A stretch of DNA of 9,004 nucleotides from Gammaproteobacteria bacterium (lineage in GTDB: Bacteria; Pseudomonadota; Gammaproteobacteria; SZUA-21), in assembly GCA_027021095.1 (NCBI GenBank), contig JALUUZ010000376.1:1-9004 (forward strand). Reading direction: 5' to 3'. Below, piece by piece: positions 1-6,297 of this stretch. Under the pieces are notes generated by a model, which was given only the letters and a program-made list of their open reading frames with translations, did no database searches and was not told where the DNA came from. The translations under genes and the position numbers were made by a program. Positions within the stretch are counted from its first letter, which is position 1. Each line of letters opens with the position of its first letter.

Positions 1-118
1 AGTCAAGATTATCAAGTCCGGTGAGGTGAAATCAGCGGTAACGGTGCAGACCGGGATCGCGACGACCGCTGGTGCACGCGCTGCGATTGAAGCTGCAGGC
101 GGAAAGGTAGAGGGCTGA
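1..118 (+). CDS. rplO: 50S ribosomal protein L15, 3' end only
   Basis: The window opens inside this gene. Reading from base 2 gives 38 residues and a TGA stop at 116-118. The tail runs VKIIKSGEVKSAVTVQTG and ends GGKVEG, which fits the C-terminal part of L15, where a conserved Lys/Gly-rich beta region is followed by an Ala-rich helix (here ARAAIEAAGG). L15 is a late-assembling protein of the large ribosomal subunit. In the spc operon rplO directly precedes secY, as it does here with only four bases between stop and start, so the two are surely co-transcribed. The identification rests on both the tail sequence and the gene order. Nothing can be said about the missing N-terminal part. Confidence 0.93.
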   Translation, partial: VKIIKSGEVKSAVTVQTGIATTAGARAAIEAAGGKVEG

Positions 119-122
119 ACAA

Positions 123-1463
123 GTGCGTACACCAGCAAATATGCCGGGAGGTGTTTCACAGAACAAGCTGAAGGAGCTGCGCCAGCGTATTCTTTTCGTG
201 GTCGGTGCGATCCTGGTGTTCCGCATCGGTACGTTTATTACCGTACCCGGAATCGACCCGAACAAACTCAAGAGTTTCTTCGAGAGTCAGCAGGGTACGA
301 TCCTGGAGCTGGTGAATACGTTCTCGGGAGGCGCGTTTGAGCGCTTTTCGTTGTTTGCACTCGGGATCATGCCGTACATCTCGGCATCGATCATTCTGCA
401 GTTGATGTCTTACGTGTTGCCGTCGTTGCAGCAGTTGCGCAAAGAGGGCGAGTCCGGGCGCCGGAAGATTACACAATATACACGTTATGCAACCGTGGTA
501 TTGGCCACCTTTCAAGCGATGGGAGTGGCCGTAGCGCTGCAGAATTCAGGGGTCAGTTATATCTCCGGCCCGGGATTCGTGTTTACCGCCGCCGTCACCC
601 TGGTGACCGGGACCATGTTCCTGATGTGGCTCGGTGAACAGATCACCGAACGCGGCATCGGCAATGGCATTTCGCTGCTGATTTTCGCCGGTATCGTCGC
701 AGGCCTGCCGTCGGGTATTTCGCAGACCTTGTCGTACGTGGAAAAAGGCACGTTCAGCCATTTTACGGCGATTATCATCTTTGTCATCGTCCTGGCAGGG
801 GTGGCGTTCGTCGTCTTTGTCGAACGTGGGCAGCGCAGGATCACAGTGAATTATGCCAAGCGGCAGCAGGGGCGAAAACTGTATGCGGCACAGAGTAATT
901 ATCTGCCGTTGAAGCTGAATATGGCAGGGGTGATACCGCCTATTTTTGCGTCGGCATTGATCCTGTTTCCGTCGACACTGGCAAGCTGGTTCGGCCAGAA
1001 GGGGGCGGCGGAGAATTCGTCATCGTGGATCGTCGAACTGGCGAATATGCTGGCGCCACAACAGCCGTTGTACCTGTTTATTTTTTCGTTTTTGATTATC
1101 TTCTTTTGTTATTTCTATACTGCGTTGGTTTTTAATTCACGCGAAACAGCAGATAACCTGAAGAAATCGGGTGCGTTCATTCCCGGAATCAGGCCCGGAG
1201 AACAAACCGCACGTTATATCGATGGTGTGTTGACCCGTTTGACTACCGCCGGCGCGATTTACCTGACACTGGTCAGCCTGTTGCCGGAATTTTTGCGCAT
1301 GAAATGGGCGGTACCGTTTTATTTTGGCGGGACTTCATTGTTGATCATCGTTGTCGTGGTGATGGATTTCATCGCGCAGATGCAGGCTCACCTGTTGTCT
1401 CAGCAGTATGACAGCCTGATGAAAAAATCGAACGTCAAGGGGTTTGGCGGAGGAAACAGGTAG
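123..1463 (+). CDS. secY: Protein translocase channel subunit SecY
   Basis: SecY is the pore-forming subunit of the SecYEG translocon in the inner membrane, which exports unfolded preproteins with SecA and inserts membrane proteins. The 446-residue product is close to the E. coli length (443) and shows about ten hydrophobic segments (roughly 22-42, 75-97, 118-138, 152-172, 182-202, 214-236, 268-290, 315-338, 372-390 and 398-418). Recognisable family motifs are GEQITERGIGNGIS (171-184), the cytoplasmic loop VERGQRRITVNYAKRQQG (233-250), and RETADNLKKSGAF with IPGIRPGEQT (340-362). Arg357 in the latter corresponds to the SecA-contacting Arg357 of E. coli. I chose the GTG at 123 because a GAGG-type ribosome binding site (109-113) lies at good distance; an in-frame ATG at 141 has none. 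It follows rplO by four bases. Confidence 0.98.
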   Translation: MRTPANMPGGVSQNKLKELRQRILFVVGAILVFRIGTFITVPGIDPNKLKSFFESQQGTILELVNTFSGGAFERFSLFALGIMPYISASIILQLMSYVLPSLQQLRKEGESGRRKITQYTRYATVVLATFQAMGVAVALQNSGVSYISGPGFVFTAAVTLVTGTMFLMWLGEQITERGIGNGISLLIFAGIVAGLPSGISQTLSYVEKGTFSHFTAIIIFVIVLAGVAFVVFVERGQRRITVNYAKRQQGRKLYAAQSNYLPLKLNMAGVIPPIFASALILFPSTLASWFGQKGAAENSSSWIVELANMLAPQQPLYLFIFSFLIIFFCYFYTALVFNSRETADNLKKSGAFIPGIRPGEQTARYIDGVLTRLTTAGAIYLTLVSLLPEFLRMKWAVPFYFGGTSLLIIVVVVMDFIAQMQAHLLSQQYDSLMKKSNVKGFGGGNR

Positions 1464-1485
1464 CTGGCGAGCCTGGTAAATAGTC

Positions 1486-1491
1486 TATAAT
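1486..1491 (+). promoter_or_regulatory. Candidate -10 box between secY and rpmJ
   Basis: A perfect TATAAT hexamer lies 23 bases after the secY stop. No good -35 element is present at 16-18 bp (the 17-bp position reads GCTGGC), and there is no TG extension, so promoter activity is uncertain. If it works, it would give rpmJ and the alpha genes transcription independent of the spc operon. Confidence 0.3.
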
Positions 1492-1533
1492 TTATCAGGG
1501 TATTTTGTTCGTCGAAACAGTGTGAAATGTAAT

Positions 1534-1556
1534 GCGGTGCCGCCTGGCGGCACTGC
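1534..1556 (+). other. Hairpin in the rpmJ 5' leader, no T-tract
   Basis: GCGGTGCCGC (1534-1543) pairs with GCGGCACTGC (1547-1556) around a CTG triloop, giving a 10-bp stem with one G-U pair. The bases after it (CTGGGAAAACC) contain no run of T, so it is not an intrinsic terminator. It lies about 12 bases upstream of the rpmJ ribosome binding site. It could be an RNA-processing or stability element, or a weak attenuation structure between secY and rpmJ. The structure is seen in the sequence; the function is inference. Confidence 0.5.
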
Positions 1557-1577
1557 CTGGGAAAACCGGAGAATAGG

Positions 1578-1691
1578 ATGAAAGTCAGAGCATCGGTAAA
1601 GAAATTCTGCAGGAACTGCAAGATCATCAAGCGCAAAGGTGTGGTGCGGGTGATCTGTAAGGATCCTAAGCACAAACAGCGTCAGGGATAA
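1578..1691 (+). CDS. rpmJ: 50S ribosomal protein L36 (zinc-binding form)
   Basis: This 37-residue gene encodes the smallest large-subunit protein, L36, which binds 23S rRNA and helps stabilise the finished 50S subunit. It begins MKVRASVKKFCRNCKIIKR and ends KHKQRQG, almost identical to E. coli RpmJ as I remember it. The zinc ligands Cys11, Cys14, Cys27 and His32 are all present, so this is the C+ zinc-ribbon form rather than the zinc-free paralogue used under zinc starvation. It is one residue shorter than the E. coli protein, in the loop between Cys27 and the histidine. A GGAG ribosome binding site (1568-1571) lies six bases before the ATG. In many gammaproteobacteria it sits between secY and rpsM, as here. 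Confidence 0.97.
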   Translation: MKVRASVKKFCRNCKIIKRKGVVRVICKDPKHKQRQG

Positions 1692-1856
1692 GCGATTTCC
1701 ATACTATTTGTACAGTTGGTTTTCTTGTCACCAGGAACAGCCTAGCCGGTTGATTCCATTTTGTAGGCAAATAGGCTATCATGGCGCGTTTTGCGAACAG
1801 GAACGCAGGATAAATTTTTAATCAGAAACAAGACAGTAGAACAGGTGGAGAATTAA
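1692..1856 (+). promoter_or_regulatory. Alpha-operon leader region (rpmJ-rpsM gap)
   Basis: This 165-bp gap is where E. coli has the alpha-operon leader, whose pseudoknot is bound by S4 to repress translation of rpsM and the genes behind it. Possible promoter elements are TTGTCA (1725-1730), TTGATT (1750-1755) and TATCAT (1777-1782), but the spacings are poor: TTGATT to TATCAT is 21 bp, and TTGATT to TAGGCT (1772-1777) is 16 bp with a weak -10. A small stem TGCG/CGCA (1792-1795 with 1804-1807) lies in the leader. An AGGTGGAG ribosome binding site (1843-1850) serves rpsM. Position strongly suggests an S4-responsive leader, but I could not establish a pseudoknot by eye. A short ORF at 1781-1813 resembles the start of rpsM; see findings. 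Confidence 0.4.
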
Positions 1857-2213
1857 ATGGCCCGTATTGCAGGCGTCAACATTCCGGACAATAAACATGC
1901 TGAGATTTCGCTGACCGCGATCTATGGCATCGGGCGTTCCCGTGCCAGGGAGATTTGCGCCGAGGTAGGCATCGATCCTGCGACCAAGATCGGGGACCTG
2001 AGTGACGCGGAGTTGGAAAAGATACGTTCCAGCCTCGGCAGGTTTACACTCGAAGGTGATCTACGGCGTGAAGTCTCAATGAATATCAAGCGCTTGATGG
2101 ACCTTGGCTGTTATCGTGGTATACGTCACCGGCGTGGCCTGCCGTTACGCGGCCAGCGCACCAAGACCAACGCGAAAACCCGTAAACGCAAGGGTGGCCG
2201 GAAAAGGACCTAG
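1857..2213 (+). CDS. rpsM: 30S ribosomal protein S13
   Basis: S13 sits in the head of the small subunit, contacts the 50S subunit through intersubunit bridges and touches the P-site tRNA with its basic tail. The product has 118 residues, the same as E. coli S13. It starts MARIAGVNIPDNKHAEISLT and contains the helix-hairpin segment YGIGRSRAREIC, the diagnostic EGDLRREVSMNIKRLMDLGC, and YRGIRHRRGLPLRGQRTKTN followed by a Lys/Arg-rich tail for rRNA and tRNA contact. The ATG at 1857 lies six bases behind a strong AGGTGGAG site. It is the first gene of the alpha operon and, by analogy with E. coli, the point at which S4 would exert translational feedback. Confidence 0.98.
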   Translation: MARIAGVNIPDNKHAEISLTAIYGIGRSRAREICAEVGIDPATKIGDLSDAELEKIRSSLGRFTLEGDLRREVSMNIKRLMDLGCYRGIRHRRGLPLRGQRTKTNAKTRKRKGGRKRT

Positions 2214-2264
2214 TAGAGCGTATTTAATTTAACCAGACAGAATTTTACAGGCAGGATTTGGCAC

Positions 2265-2648
2265 ATGGCAGCTGATAAACCACGTAAGAAAGCGAAAAAG
2301 AACGTCTCGGATGGGATAGCGCATATTCACGCGTCTTTTAACAATACCATCGTGATGATCACCGACAGGCAGGGTAATGCAATCTGCTGGAGAACTGCAG
2401 GTGGATCGGGATTTCGCGGGTCCAGGAAAAGCACGCCGTTTGCAGCGCAGGTAGCAGCGGAACGAGCTGCTGTCGAGGCCAAGGAGAACGGGATGAAAAA
2501 TATCGAGGTCAGGGTCAAGGGACCGGGACCGGGCCGCGAATCGGCGGTCAGGGCATTGAACGCAGCGGGACTCCGGATTTCAAATATCACTGATGTGACC
2601 CCAATCCCGCATAACGGCTGTCGTCCGCCGAAAAAGCGCAGAGTTTGA
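2265..2648 (+). CDS. rpsK: 30S ribosomal protein S11
   Basis: S11 forms part of the platform of the 30S subunit near the mRNA exit and supports correct codon-anticodon selection. The product is 127 residues, against 129 in E. coli, the difference lying in the basic N-terminal tail. Recognisable blocks are SDGIAHIHASFNNTIVMITD, TAGGSGFRGSRKSTPFAAQ, VKGPGPGRESAVRALNAAG and the C-terminal ITDVTPIPHNGCRPPKKRRV. The Asn-Gly in HNGCR is the site that becomes isoaspartate in E. coli S11. Residues 40-43 read ICWR where E. coli has LGWA; the Arg43 before TAGG is unexpected but leaves the rest of the fold intact. An AGGA site (2253-2256) precedes the ATG by eight bases. The gene follows rpsM by 51 bp. 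Confidence 0.98.
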   Translation: MAADKPRKKAKKNVSDGIAHIHASFNNTIVMITDRQGNAICWRTAGGSGFRGSRKSTPFAAQVAAERAAVEAKENGMKNIEVRVKGPGPGRESAVRALNAAGLRISNITDVTPIPHNGCRPPKKRRV

Positions 2649-2702
2649 CGGGTTTGGTAGATTGACTGGGTAAGAACAGAGCAGAAAGCGGAGAATCATC
2701 GA

Positions 2703-3329
2703 GTGGCAAAGTATACAGGCTCTAAGTGCAAATTGTGTCGTCGTGAAGGCAGCAAGTTGTTTTTGAAGGGAGAAAAGTGTTTTTCGTCCAAGTGTGCGAT
2801 CGAAAACAGGGCTTTCCCCCCAGGCCAGCATGGCCAGCGCCGTTCACGGTTGTCGGACTACGCGTTGCAGTTGCGTGAAAAGCAGAAATTACGAAGAATC
2901 TATGGTGTTCTGGAAAAACAGTTCAGAAACTACTATAAAGAAGCAGCAAGGATCAAAGGGTCGACCGGCGAAAACCTGTTGCAGCTGCTGGAAAGCCGCC
3001 TGGACAACGTAGTCTATAGAATGGGTTTTGCAGCGTCACGTTCGGAAGCGAGGCAGCTTGTCCGGCACAAGGCCGTTTTAGTCAACGACCAGCAGGTGAC
3101 GATTCCATCCTACAAGGTCAAGCCCAGTGATACGGTTTCGGTCCGGGAGTCGGCACGAAGCCAGACACGCATCAATGCATCATTGGAATACGCCAGCCAG
3201 CGTGGTCTTGTCGACTGGATCGATGTGGATGCAAAGAAAATGCAGGGGGTTTACAAGGCAAATCCCGACCGAACTCAGTTGCCGCCGGATATCAACGAGA
3301 ATCTGGTAGTGGAATTGTATTCGAAGTAG
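2703..3329 (+). CDS. rpsD: 30S ribosomal protein S4, four-cysteine zinc-binding form
   Basis: S4 binds 16S rRNA directly, nucleates assembly of the 30S body and takes part in mRNA helicase activity and decoding accuracy. In E. coli it also represses the alpha operon. The product is 208 residues (206 in E. coli). The N-terminus carries Cys9, Cys12, Cys26 and Cys31, the zinc-binding arrangement found in Thermus and Bacillus-type S4; E. coli S4 lacks this set. The following PPGQHGQRRSRLSDY, LREKQKLRRIYGVLEKQFRN and the S4 RNA-binding domain from about residue 97 (LESRLDNVVYRMGF, then ASRSEARQLVRHKAVLVND) are typical, as is the C-terminal INENLVVELYSK. The start is GTG with GGAGAA (2690-2695) seven bases upstream. 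It lies 54 bp after rpsK. Confidence 0.98.
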   Translation: MAKYTGSKCKLCRREGSKLFLKGEKCFSSKCAIENRAFPPGQHGQRRSRLSDYALQLREKQKLRRIYGVLEKQFRNYYKEAARIKGSTGENLLQLLESRLDNVVYRMGFAASRSEARQLVRHKAVLVNDQQVTIPSYKVKPSDTVSVRESARSQTRINASLEYASQRGLVDWIDVDAKKMQGVYKANPDRTQLPPDINENLVVELYSK

Positions 3330-3366
3330 TTACGGCCAGTCATCAGGATAATAGCGAGGGTCTTAC

Positions 3367-4371
3367 ATGCAGGGTACAACGTCTGGTTTTTTGAAGCCAC
3401 GTATCGTCGATGTCCAGTTATTGAGCGATTTGCGCGCCAAGGTTACGATCGAACCGTTGGAGCGGGGATTTGGGCATACGCTGGGCAACTCGCTGCGGCG
3501 GGTGTTGCTGTCTTGGTTGTCCGGCTGTGCAGTGGTGGAAGCACAGATTGACAAGGTTGTTCACGAGTACTCAACAATCGAGGGTGTCCAGGAGGACATC
3601 ATCAATATCCTGTTGAACCTGAAGGGGCTGGCAATACGCATGCATGCGCGCAACGAGGCGACGATTTCGTTGAAAAAGGCAGGGCCGGGCCCCGTGTATG
3701 CCAAGGACCTGGAGTTGGATCATGATATCGAAATCGTCAATCCGGATCATGTCATCGCCAACCTGACCAAGGAAGGCGAGTTGGGGATGACGTTGCGGGT
3801 AGAGCGTGGGCGAGGGTATGTGTCAGCGCCGGTGCGTGCAAAACAAAATGGTGAACGGCCGATCGGTTCGTTGTTGTTGGATGCCTCGTTCAGCCCGGTG
3901 TCGAAGGTAACCTATTCGGTCGAAAGCGCACGGGTCGAACAGCGGACCGATCTGGATAAACTGATCATCGACATCCAGACCAATGGCACGATCAATCCGG
4001 AAGATGCGATTCGCCAGGCAGCCGGTATCCTGCAGGATCAGCTTTCACCGTTCGTCGATCTGCAGGGCAGTGAAGAGGCTCAGCCGGAAGAAAAAGAAGC
4101 AGAGATCGATCCGATTCTGCTGCGGCCGGTGGATGACCTGGAGTTGACCGTACGTTCGGCCAACTGCCTGAAGGCCGAGAGTATTTATTATATCGGTGAC
4201 CTGGTGCAGAGAACCGAAGTCGAGTTGTTGAAAACACCGAATCTTGGCAAGAAGTCGCTGAGCGAAATCAAGAAGGTGCTTCAGGAGAACAAGCTGAAGC
4301 TGGGGATGCGCCTGGAAAACTGGCCGCCGGAAAGCGGCAGCGATCAGAGCAAGATGGCGCCGCGGAATTGA
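3367..4371 (+). CDS. rpoA: DNA-directed RNA polymerase subunit alpha
   Basis: Alpha dimerises to scaffold RNA polymerase assembly and contacts promoter UP elements and activators through its C-terminal domain. The product has 334 residues (329 in E. coli). The N-terminal domain includes the dimer motif LERGFGHTLGNSLRRVLLS (31-49), HEYSTIEGVQEDI (66-78) and NLKGLA. A charged Glu-rich linker (about 233-247) leads to the C-terminal domain, which contains DPILLRPVDDLEL, RSANCLKAE with Arg263 matching the DNA-contacting Arg265 of E. coli, and TPNLGKKSLSEIK. The tail after ENWPPES is several residues longer than in E. coli. A GAGGG site (3356-3360) lies six bases before the ATG. Its place between rpsD and rplQ is standard for the alpha operon. 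Confidence 0.99.
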   Translation: MQGTTSGFLKPRIVDVQLLSDLRAKVTIEPLERGFGHTLGNSLRRVLLSWLSGCAVVEAQIDKVVHEYSTIEGVQEDIINILLNLKGLAIRMHARNEATISLKKAGPGPVYAKDLELDHDIEIVNPDHVIANLTKEGELGMTLRVERGRGYVSAPVRAKQNGERPIGSLLLDASFSPVSKVTYSVESARVEQRTDLDKLIIDIQTNGTINPEDAIRQAAGILQDQLSPFVDLQGSEEAQPEEKEAEIDPILLRPVDDLELTVRSANCLKAESIYYIGDLVQRTEVELLKTPNLGKKSLSEIKKVLQENKLKLGMRLENWPPESGSDQSKMAPRN

Positions 4372-4449
4372 GCTTGGCAGCCGTCAGCGGGTTAAGCAGG
4401 GTTTTGTATTTGTAACTGTAATATTTTTAAGGGTTGAAGGTTCGCAGCT

Positions 4450-4845
4450 ATGCGTCATCGTAAAAGTGGTAGACATCTAAACCGTACAAGCAGCCATCGC
4501 AAGGCGATGTTCAGAAACATGGCATCGTCACTGTTTGAACATGAAATCATCAAGACGACTTTGCCCAAGGCAAAGGAACTGAGACGTGTCGCCGAGCCGT
4601 TGATTACCAAGGCTAAGCAAGACAGTGTCGCAAATCGCCGTTATGCGTTCGACAGGCTCCGGAACCGGGATGCCGTCACCAAATTGTTCAGTGAGCTTGG
4701 ACCCAGGTACAGTGACCGCCCCGGTGGCTACCTGCGGATTTTGAAATGTGGTTTTCGTCCTGGTGATGCTGCGCCGATGGCCTATGTCGAATTGGTTGAC
4801 AGGCCGTTCACCGAGGAGCCTGAATTCGAGGAGGTCGAGGAATAG
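4450..4845 (+). CDS. rplQ: 50S ribosomal protein L17
   Basis: L17 belongs to the 50S subunit and lies near the polypeptide exit tunnel. The product has 131 residues against 127 in E. coli. It starts MRHRKSGRHLNRTSSHRKAM and contains HEIIKTTLPKAKELRRVAEP, SVANRRYAF, LFSELGPRY and GGYLRILKCGFRPGDAAPMA, all characteristic of the family. The C-terminus is an acidic tail of Glu residues. A GAAGG site (4436-4440) lies nine bases before the ATG. The 78-bp gap from rpoA holds no promoter or terminator that I can recognise. As in E. coli it is the last gene of the alpha operon, and the terminator begins 36 bases after its stop. Confidence 0.98.
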   Translation: MRHRKSGRHLNRTSSHRKAMFRNMASSLFEHEIIKTTLPKAKELRRVAEPLITKAKQDSVANRRYAFDRLRNRDAVTKLFSELGPRYSDRPGGYLRILKCGFRPGDAAPMAYVELVDRPFTEEPEFEEVEE

Positions 4846-4880
4846 TCCGGGCATAAAAACGGCAGTTCCGCTATTTCATT

Positions 4881-4909
4881 AAAAAAACCGGGGTTTTCCC
4901 GGTTTTTTT
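4881..4909. terminator. Bidirectional intrinsic terminator after rplQ
   Basis: Seven A residues (4881-4887) precede CCGGG (4888-4892), a GTTTT loop, CCCGG (4898-4902) and seven T residues (4903-4909). The whole can fold as a 12-bp stem, with the GC core followed by a U-tract on the + strand and, by symmetry, also on the - strand. It ends the alpha operon. No convergent gene lies downstream, so the - strand activity may be incidental. Confidence 0.93.
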
Positions 4910-5095
4910 ATGCTTGGGCCAGGGGATTCATTGGGTGTCCGGTTGTGGCGGCGGCGAAAATTTATGATGCAATGTAAATTTTGCAGTTTCTACAGTAGTA
5001 TTAGGAAATCTTTGGTCGATTCGATCGATGCAGGGTCATGTCGGATTACTGCGCAACAGCGGTTGCCGGAATCGTTTGCAGGAGAAAGAAGTCAC
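4910..5095 (+). promoter_or_regulatory. Upstream region of the accessory block, weak promoter candidate
   Basis: This stretch separates the alpha-operon terminator from the first accessory gene, so a promoter is expected here. The best -10 candidate I see is TATGAT (4963-4968), but the matching -35 position (CGGTTG, 4940-4945) is poor. An inverted repeat TGCAA (4968-4972) / TTGCA (4981-4985) follows and could be a small operator or chance. The reading frame of the next gene is open through this region from 4910, but nothing in its residues looks like protein and no ribosome binding site supports a start before 5096. Confidence 0.25.
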
Positions 5096-5686
5096 ATGAA
5101 GAAACTGATTTTGCCGTCTTTTTTGTTTTTTGTATTGACAATGCCCGGGTGTGGGACAGAAGAGAAGCCTGGTGCGCGATCTAGTGCCAGGTTGGCGAAG
5201 GAGGTGCTGGCAAGCCTGGTCAGTAACGACAGGGAGCATTTTTCCGGTTTTGTTTTCGATCAGCGTGATATGACGCACTACTACACGCAGAAGCTGCAGA
5301 AGCTGCAGAAACGCAAACAGGGTATGAGTGAACAGGATTTGCTTGGCACCAAGAAGGTGTTACAGCGTGTAAAATCAGACAGGTGTTATGCCAGGTACCG
5401 GGGCCGGTTTTACAAGATACTGGAGTCGTACTCCCATGTCCGGCGCAAAGCAAAGAAAGCAGGTGTCAGTTGGGTCAATGCCAAGTTCGATTCGGTTGAC
5501 TATGGGAACTTCCGTGAAAAGTACGGGATGAAGATATCAGACCTGTACTTGCATTTCTTCAGCCAGGGAAAAAAATGGAAAATCAAGATCAACGATGCAA
5601 TCAAGACTGACCGCGGCTGGGTGTTGAAAGGAAAACTGAAGTGGCGAGGGCAGTACAAGGAAATAGCAAACCCGCTGAATAATTGA
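5096..5686 (+). CDS. Putative lipoprotein of unknown function
   Basis: I do not recognise this 196-residue protein. It begins MKKLILPSFLFFVLTMPGC: a Lys pair, a hydrophobic core and a cysteine at 19, which suggests a lipoprotein signal peptide. The residues before the cysteine (M-P-G) depart from the usual lipobox at -3 and -2, so simple signal-peptidase I processing cannot be excluded. The mature part is strongly basic, appears helical in its first half (with a Gln-Lys-Leu repeat at 65-72) and strand-rich near the end (GKKWKIKIND and GWVLKGKLKWRGQ), loosely like small lipoproteins with an NTF2-like fold, but this is a guess. Cys97 is the only other cysteine. I chose the ATG at 5096 because AGGAGA (5080-5085) precedes it and a signal peptide follows. 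The frame is open upstream to 4910. The next gene begins 35 bp later. Confidence 0.75.
   Translation: MKKLILPSFLFFVLTMPGCGTEEKPGARSSARLAKEVLASLVSNDREHFSGFVFDQRDMTHYYTQKLQKLQKRKQGMSEQDLLGTKKVLQRVKSDRCYARYRGRFYKILESYSHVRRKAKKAGVSWVNAKFDSVDYGNFREKYGMKISDLYLHFFSQGKKWKIKINDAIKTDRGWVLKGKLKWRGQYKEIANPLNN
5288..5310 (+). repeat. 9-bp tandem repeat inside the lipoprotein gene
   Basis: CAGAAGCTG occurs twice in direct succession (5288-5296 and 5297-5305) followed by a partial third copy CAGAA. It keeps the frame and encodes a Gln-Lys-Leu triplet repeat within a basic, probably helical segment. Such repeats can vary in copy number by replication slippage without breaking the gene. Confidence 0.8.
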
Positions 5687-5721
5687 AGCAGATGCTGACC
5701 TGGCCCGCATGGAGATGGAGT

Positions 5722-6237
5722 ATGAAACTGACAAGTGTAATGGAACGGGCGGCTGTTTGCGTGTTGATGGTGGCCCCGCTGTATGGGTGCTCGGGGCCGT
5801 CAGGCACAAGGCCGCCTGCCGCCTCGAGCTCGCCCGGCCACCAACAGCCGGCCGCCGGGGCTTCCAAGGCAAAGAAAAGGCGTGAACAGGAAGCGATGCT
5901 GCACCAGGTCGCTGCCGAGCTTTTTGCGCACAAGATCAGGAAAAACGGAGCCTATATCCTGTGTGACCAGGCAGCTTACCGCCGTTGTTTCAGAGTCAAC
6001 AAGCAGCGTTGCCTGGCGGAGCTGCGTTCGTATAACGAGCAGTGTTTTACCAAGGGGCTCGCGCATTTGCATGGGTATGTCAATGCGCAGAATGTGCGGA
6101 AGTTTGGCCATGTCTATAGTGCCTGCCTGTTGTCCAAGCACTTGGCGGATCATGTCGATCATTATACCTATACCGCAAGCTGCCTGCGCCGGACCAAGCT
6201 CAGCCGGCGGCGTGCACTCAAGAGCTTGTTGCGGTGA
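5722..6237 (+). CDS. Putative cysteine-rich lipoprotein of unknown function
   Basis: This 171-residue product is not one I recognise. Residues 1-23 form a lipoprotein signal peptide ending in the lipobox LYGC, with Cys23 as the predicted lipidation site. A flexible Pro/Ala/Ser linker follows (about 24-49), then a basic helical region. The mature domain has six cysteines at 81, 89, 97, 108, 135 and 154. The first three are spaced by seven residues each and the fourth by ten, which would suit disulfide-linked helices in the oxidising periplasm. The domain is rich in Arg and His. I chose the ATG at 5722, with GGAG (5711-5714) upstream; the frame is open from 5683 but without support, and Met7 at 5740 is a possible alternative. 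It follows the other lipoprotein gene by 35 bp and is probably co-transcribed with it. Confidence 0.75.
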   Translation: MKLTSVMERAAVCVLMVAPLYGCSGPSGTRPPAASSSPGHQQPAAGASKAKKRREQEAMLHQVAAELFAHKIRKNGAYILCDQAAYRRCFRVNKQRCLAELRSYNEQCFTKGLAHLHGYVNAQNVRKFGHVYSACLLSKHLADHVDHYTYTASCLRRTKLSRRRALKSLLR

Positions 6238-6258
6238 ATGAGCAATGCAGTCGGGGTT

Positions 6259-6267
6259 TGTTACAAT
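6259..6267 (+). promoter_or_regulatory. Candidate extended -10 promoter before the zinc-ribbon gene
   Basis: TGTTACAAT combines a TG extension with the near-consensus -10 hexamer TACAAT (6262-6267, five of six bases). The -35 position at 17 bp reads TGAGCA (6239-6244) and is weak, as is common for extended -10 promoters. Transcription would start near 6274, leaving a leader of about 24 bases before the GTG at 6298. It would serve the zinc-ribbon gene and possibly those after it. Confidence 0.45.
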
Positions 6268-6297
6268 ACGGGTGTTACCAGGACAGGGGTAGAGTGA

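Noticed and set aside
1464..1577. infA (translation initiation factor IF-1) between secY and rpmJ, as in some bacteria
   Set aside because: The gap is only 114 bp, too short for infA, and no frame in it reads like IF-1.
3992..4237. 81-residue - strand open frame inside rpoA
   Set aside because: It is opposite the conserved alpha C-terminal domain region and has no independent support.
4910..5095. N-terminal extension of the first lipoprotein (62 extra residues, frame open from 4910)
   Set aside because: It would begin right at the terminator T-tract, has no ribosome binding site, and would bury a clear signal peptide inside the protein. The ATG at 5096 has AGGAGA upstream.
5783..6241. 152-residue open frame on the + strand, overlapping the Cys-rich lipoprotein
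   Set aside because: Its translation is dominated by Arg, Ser and Pro as expected for an off-frame reading. The overlapping frame has a signal peptide, a lipobox and a ribosome binding site.
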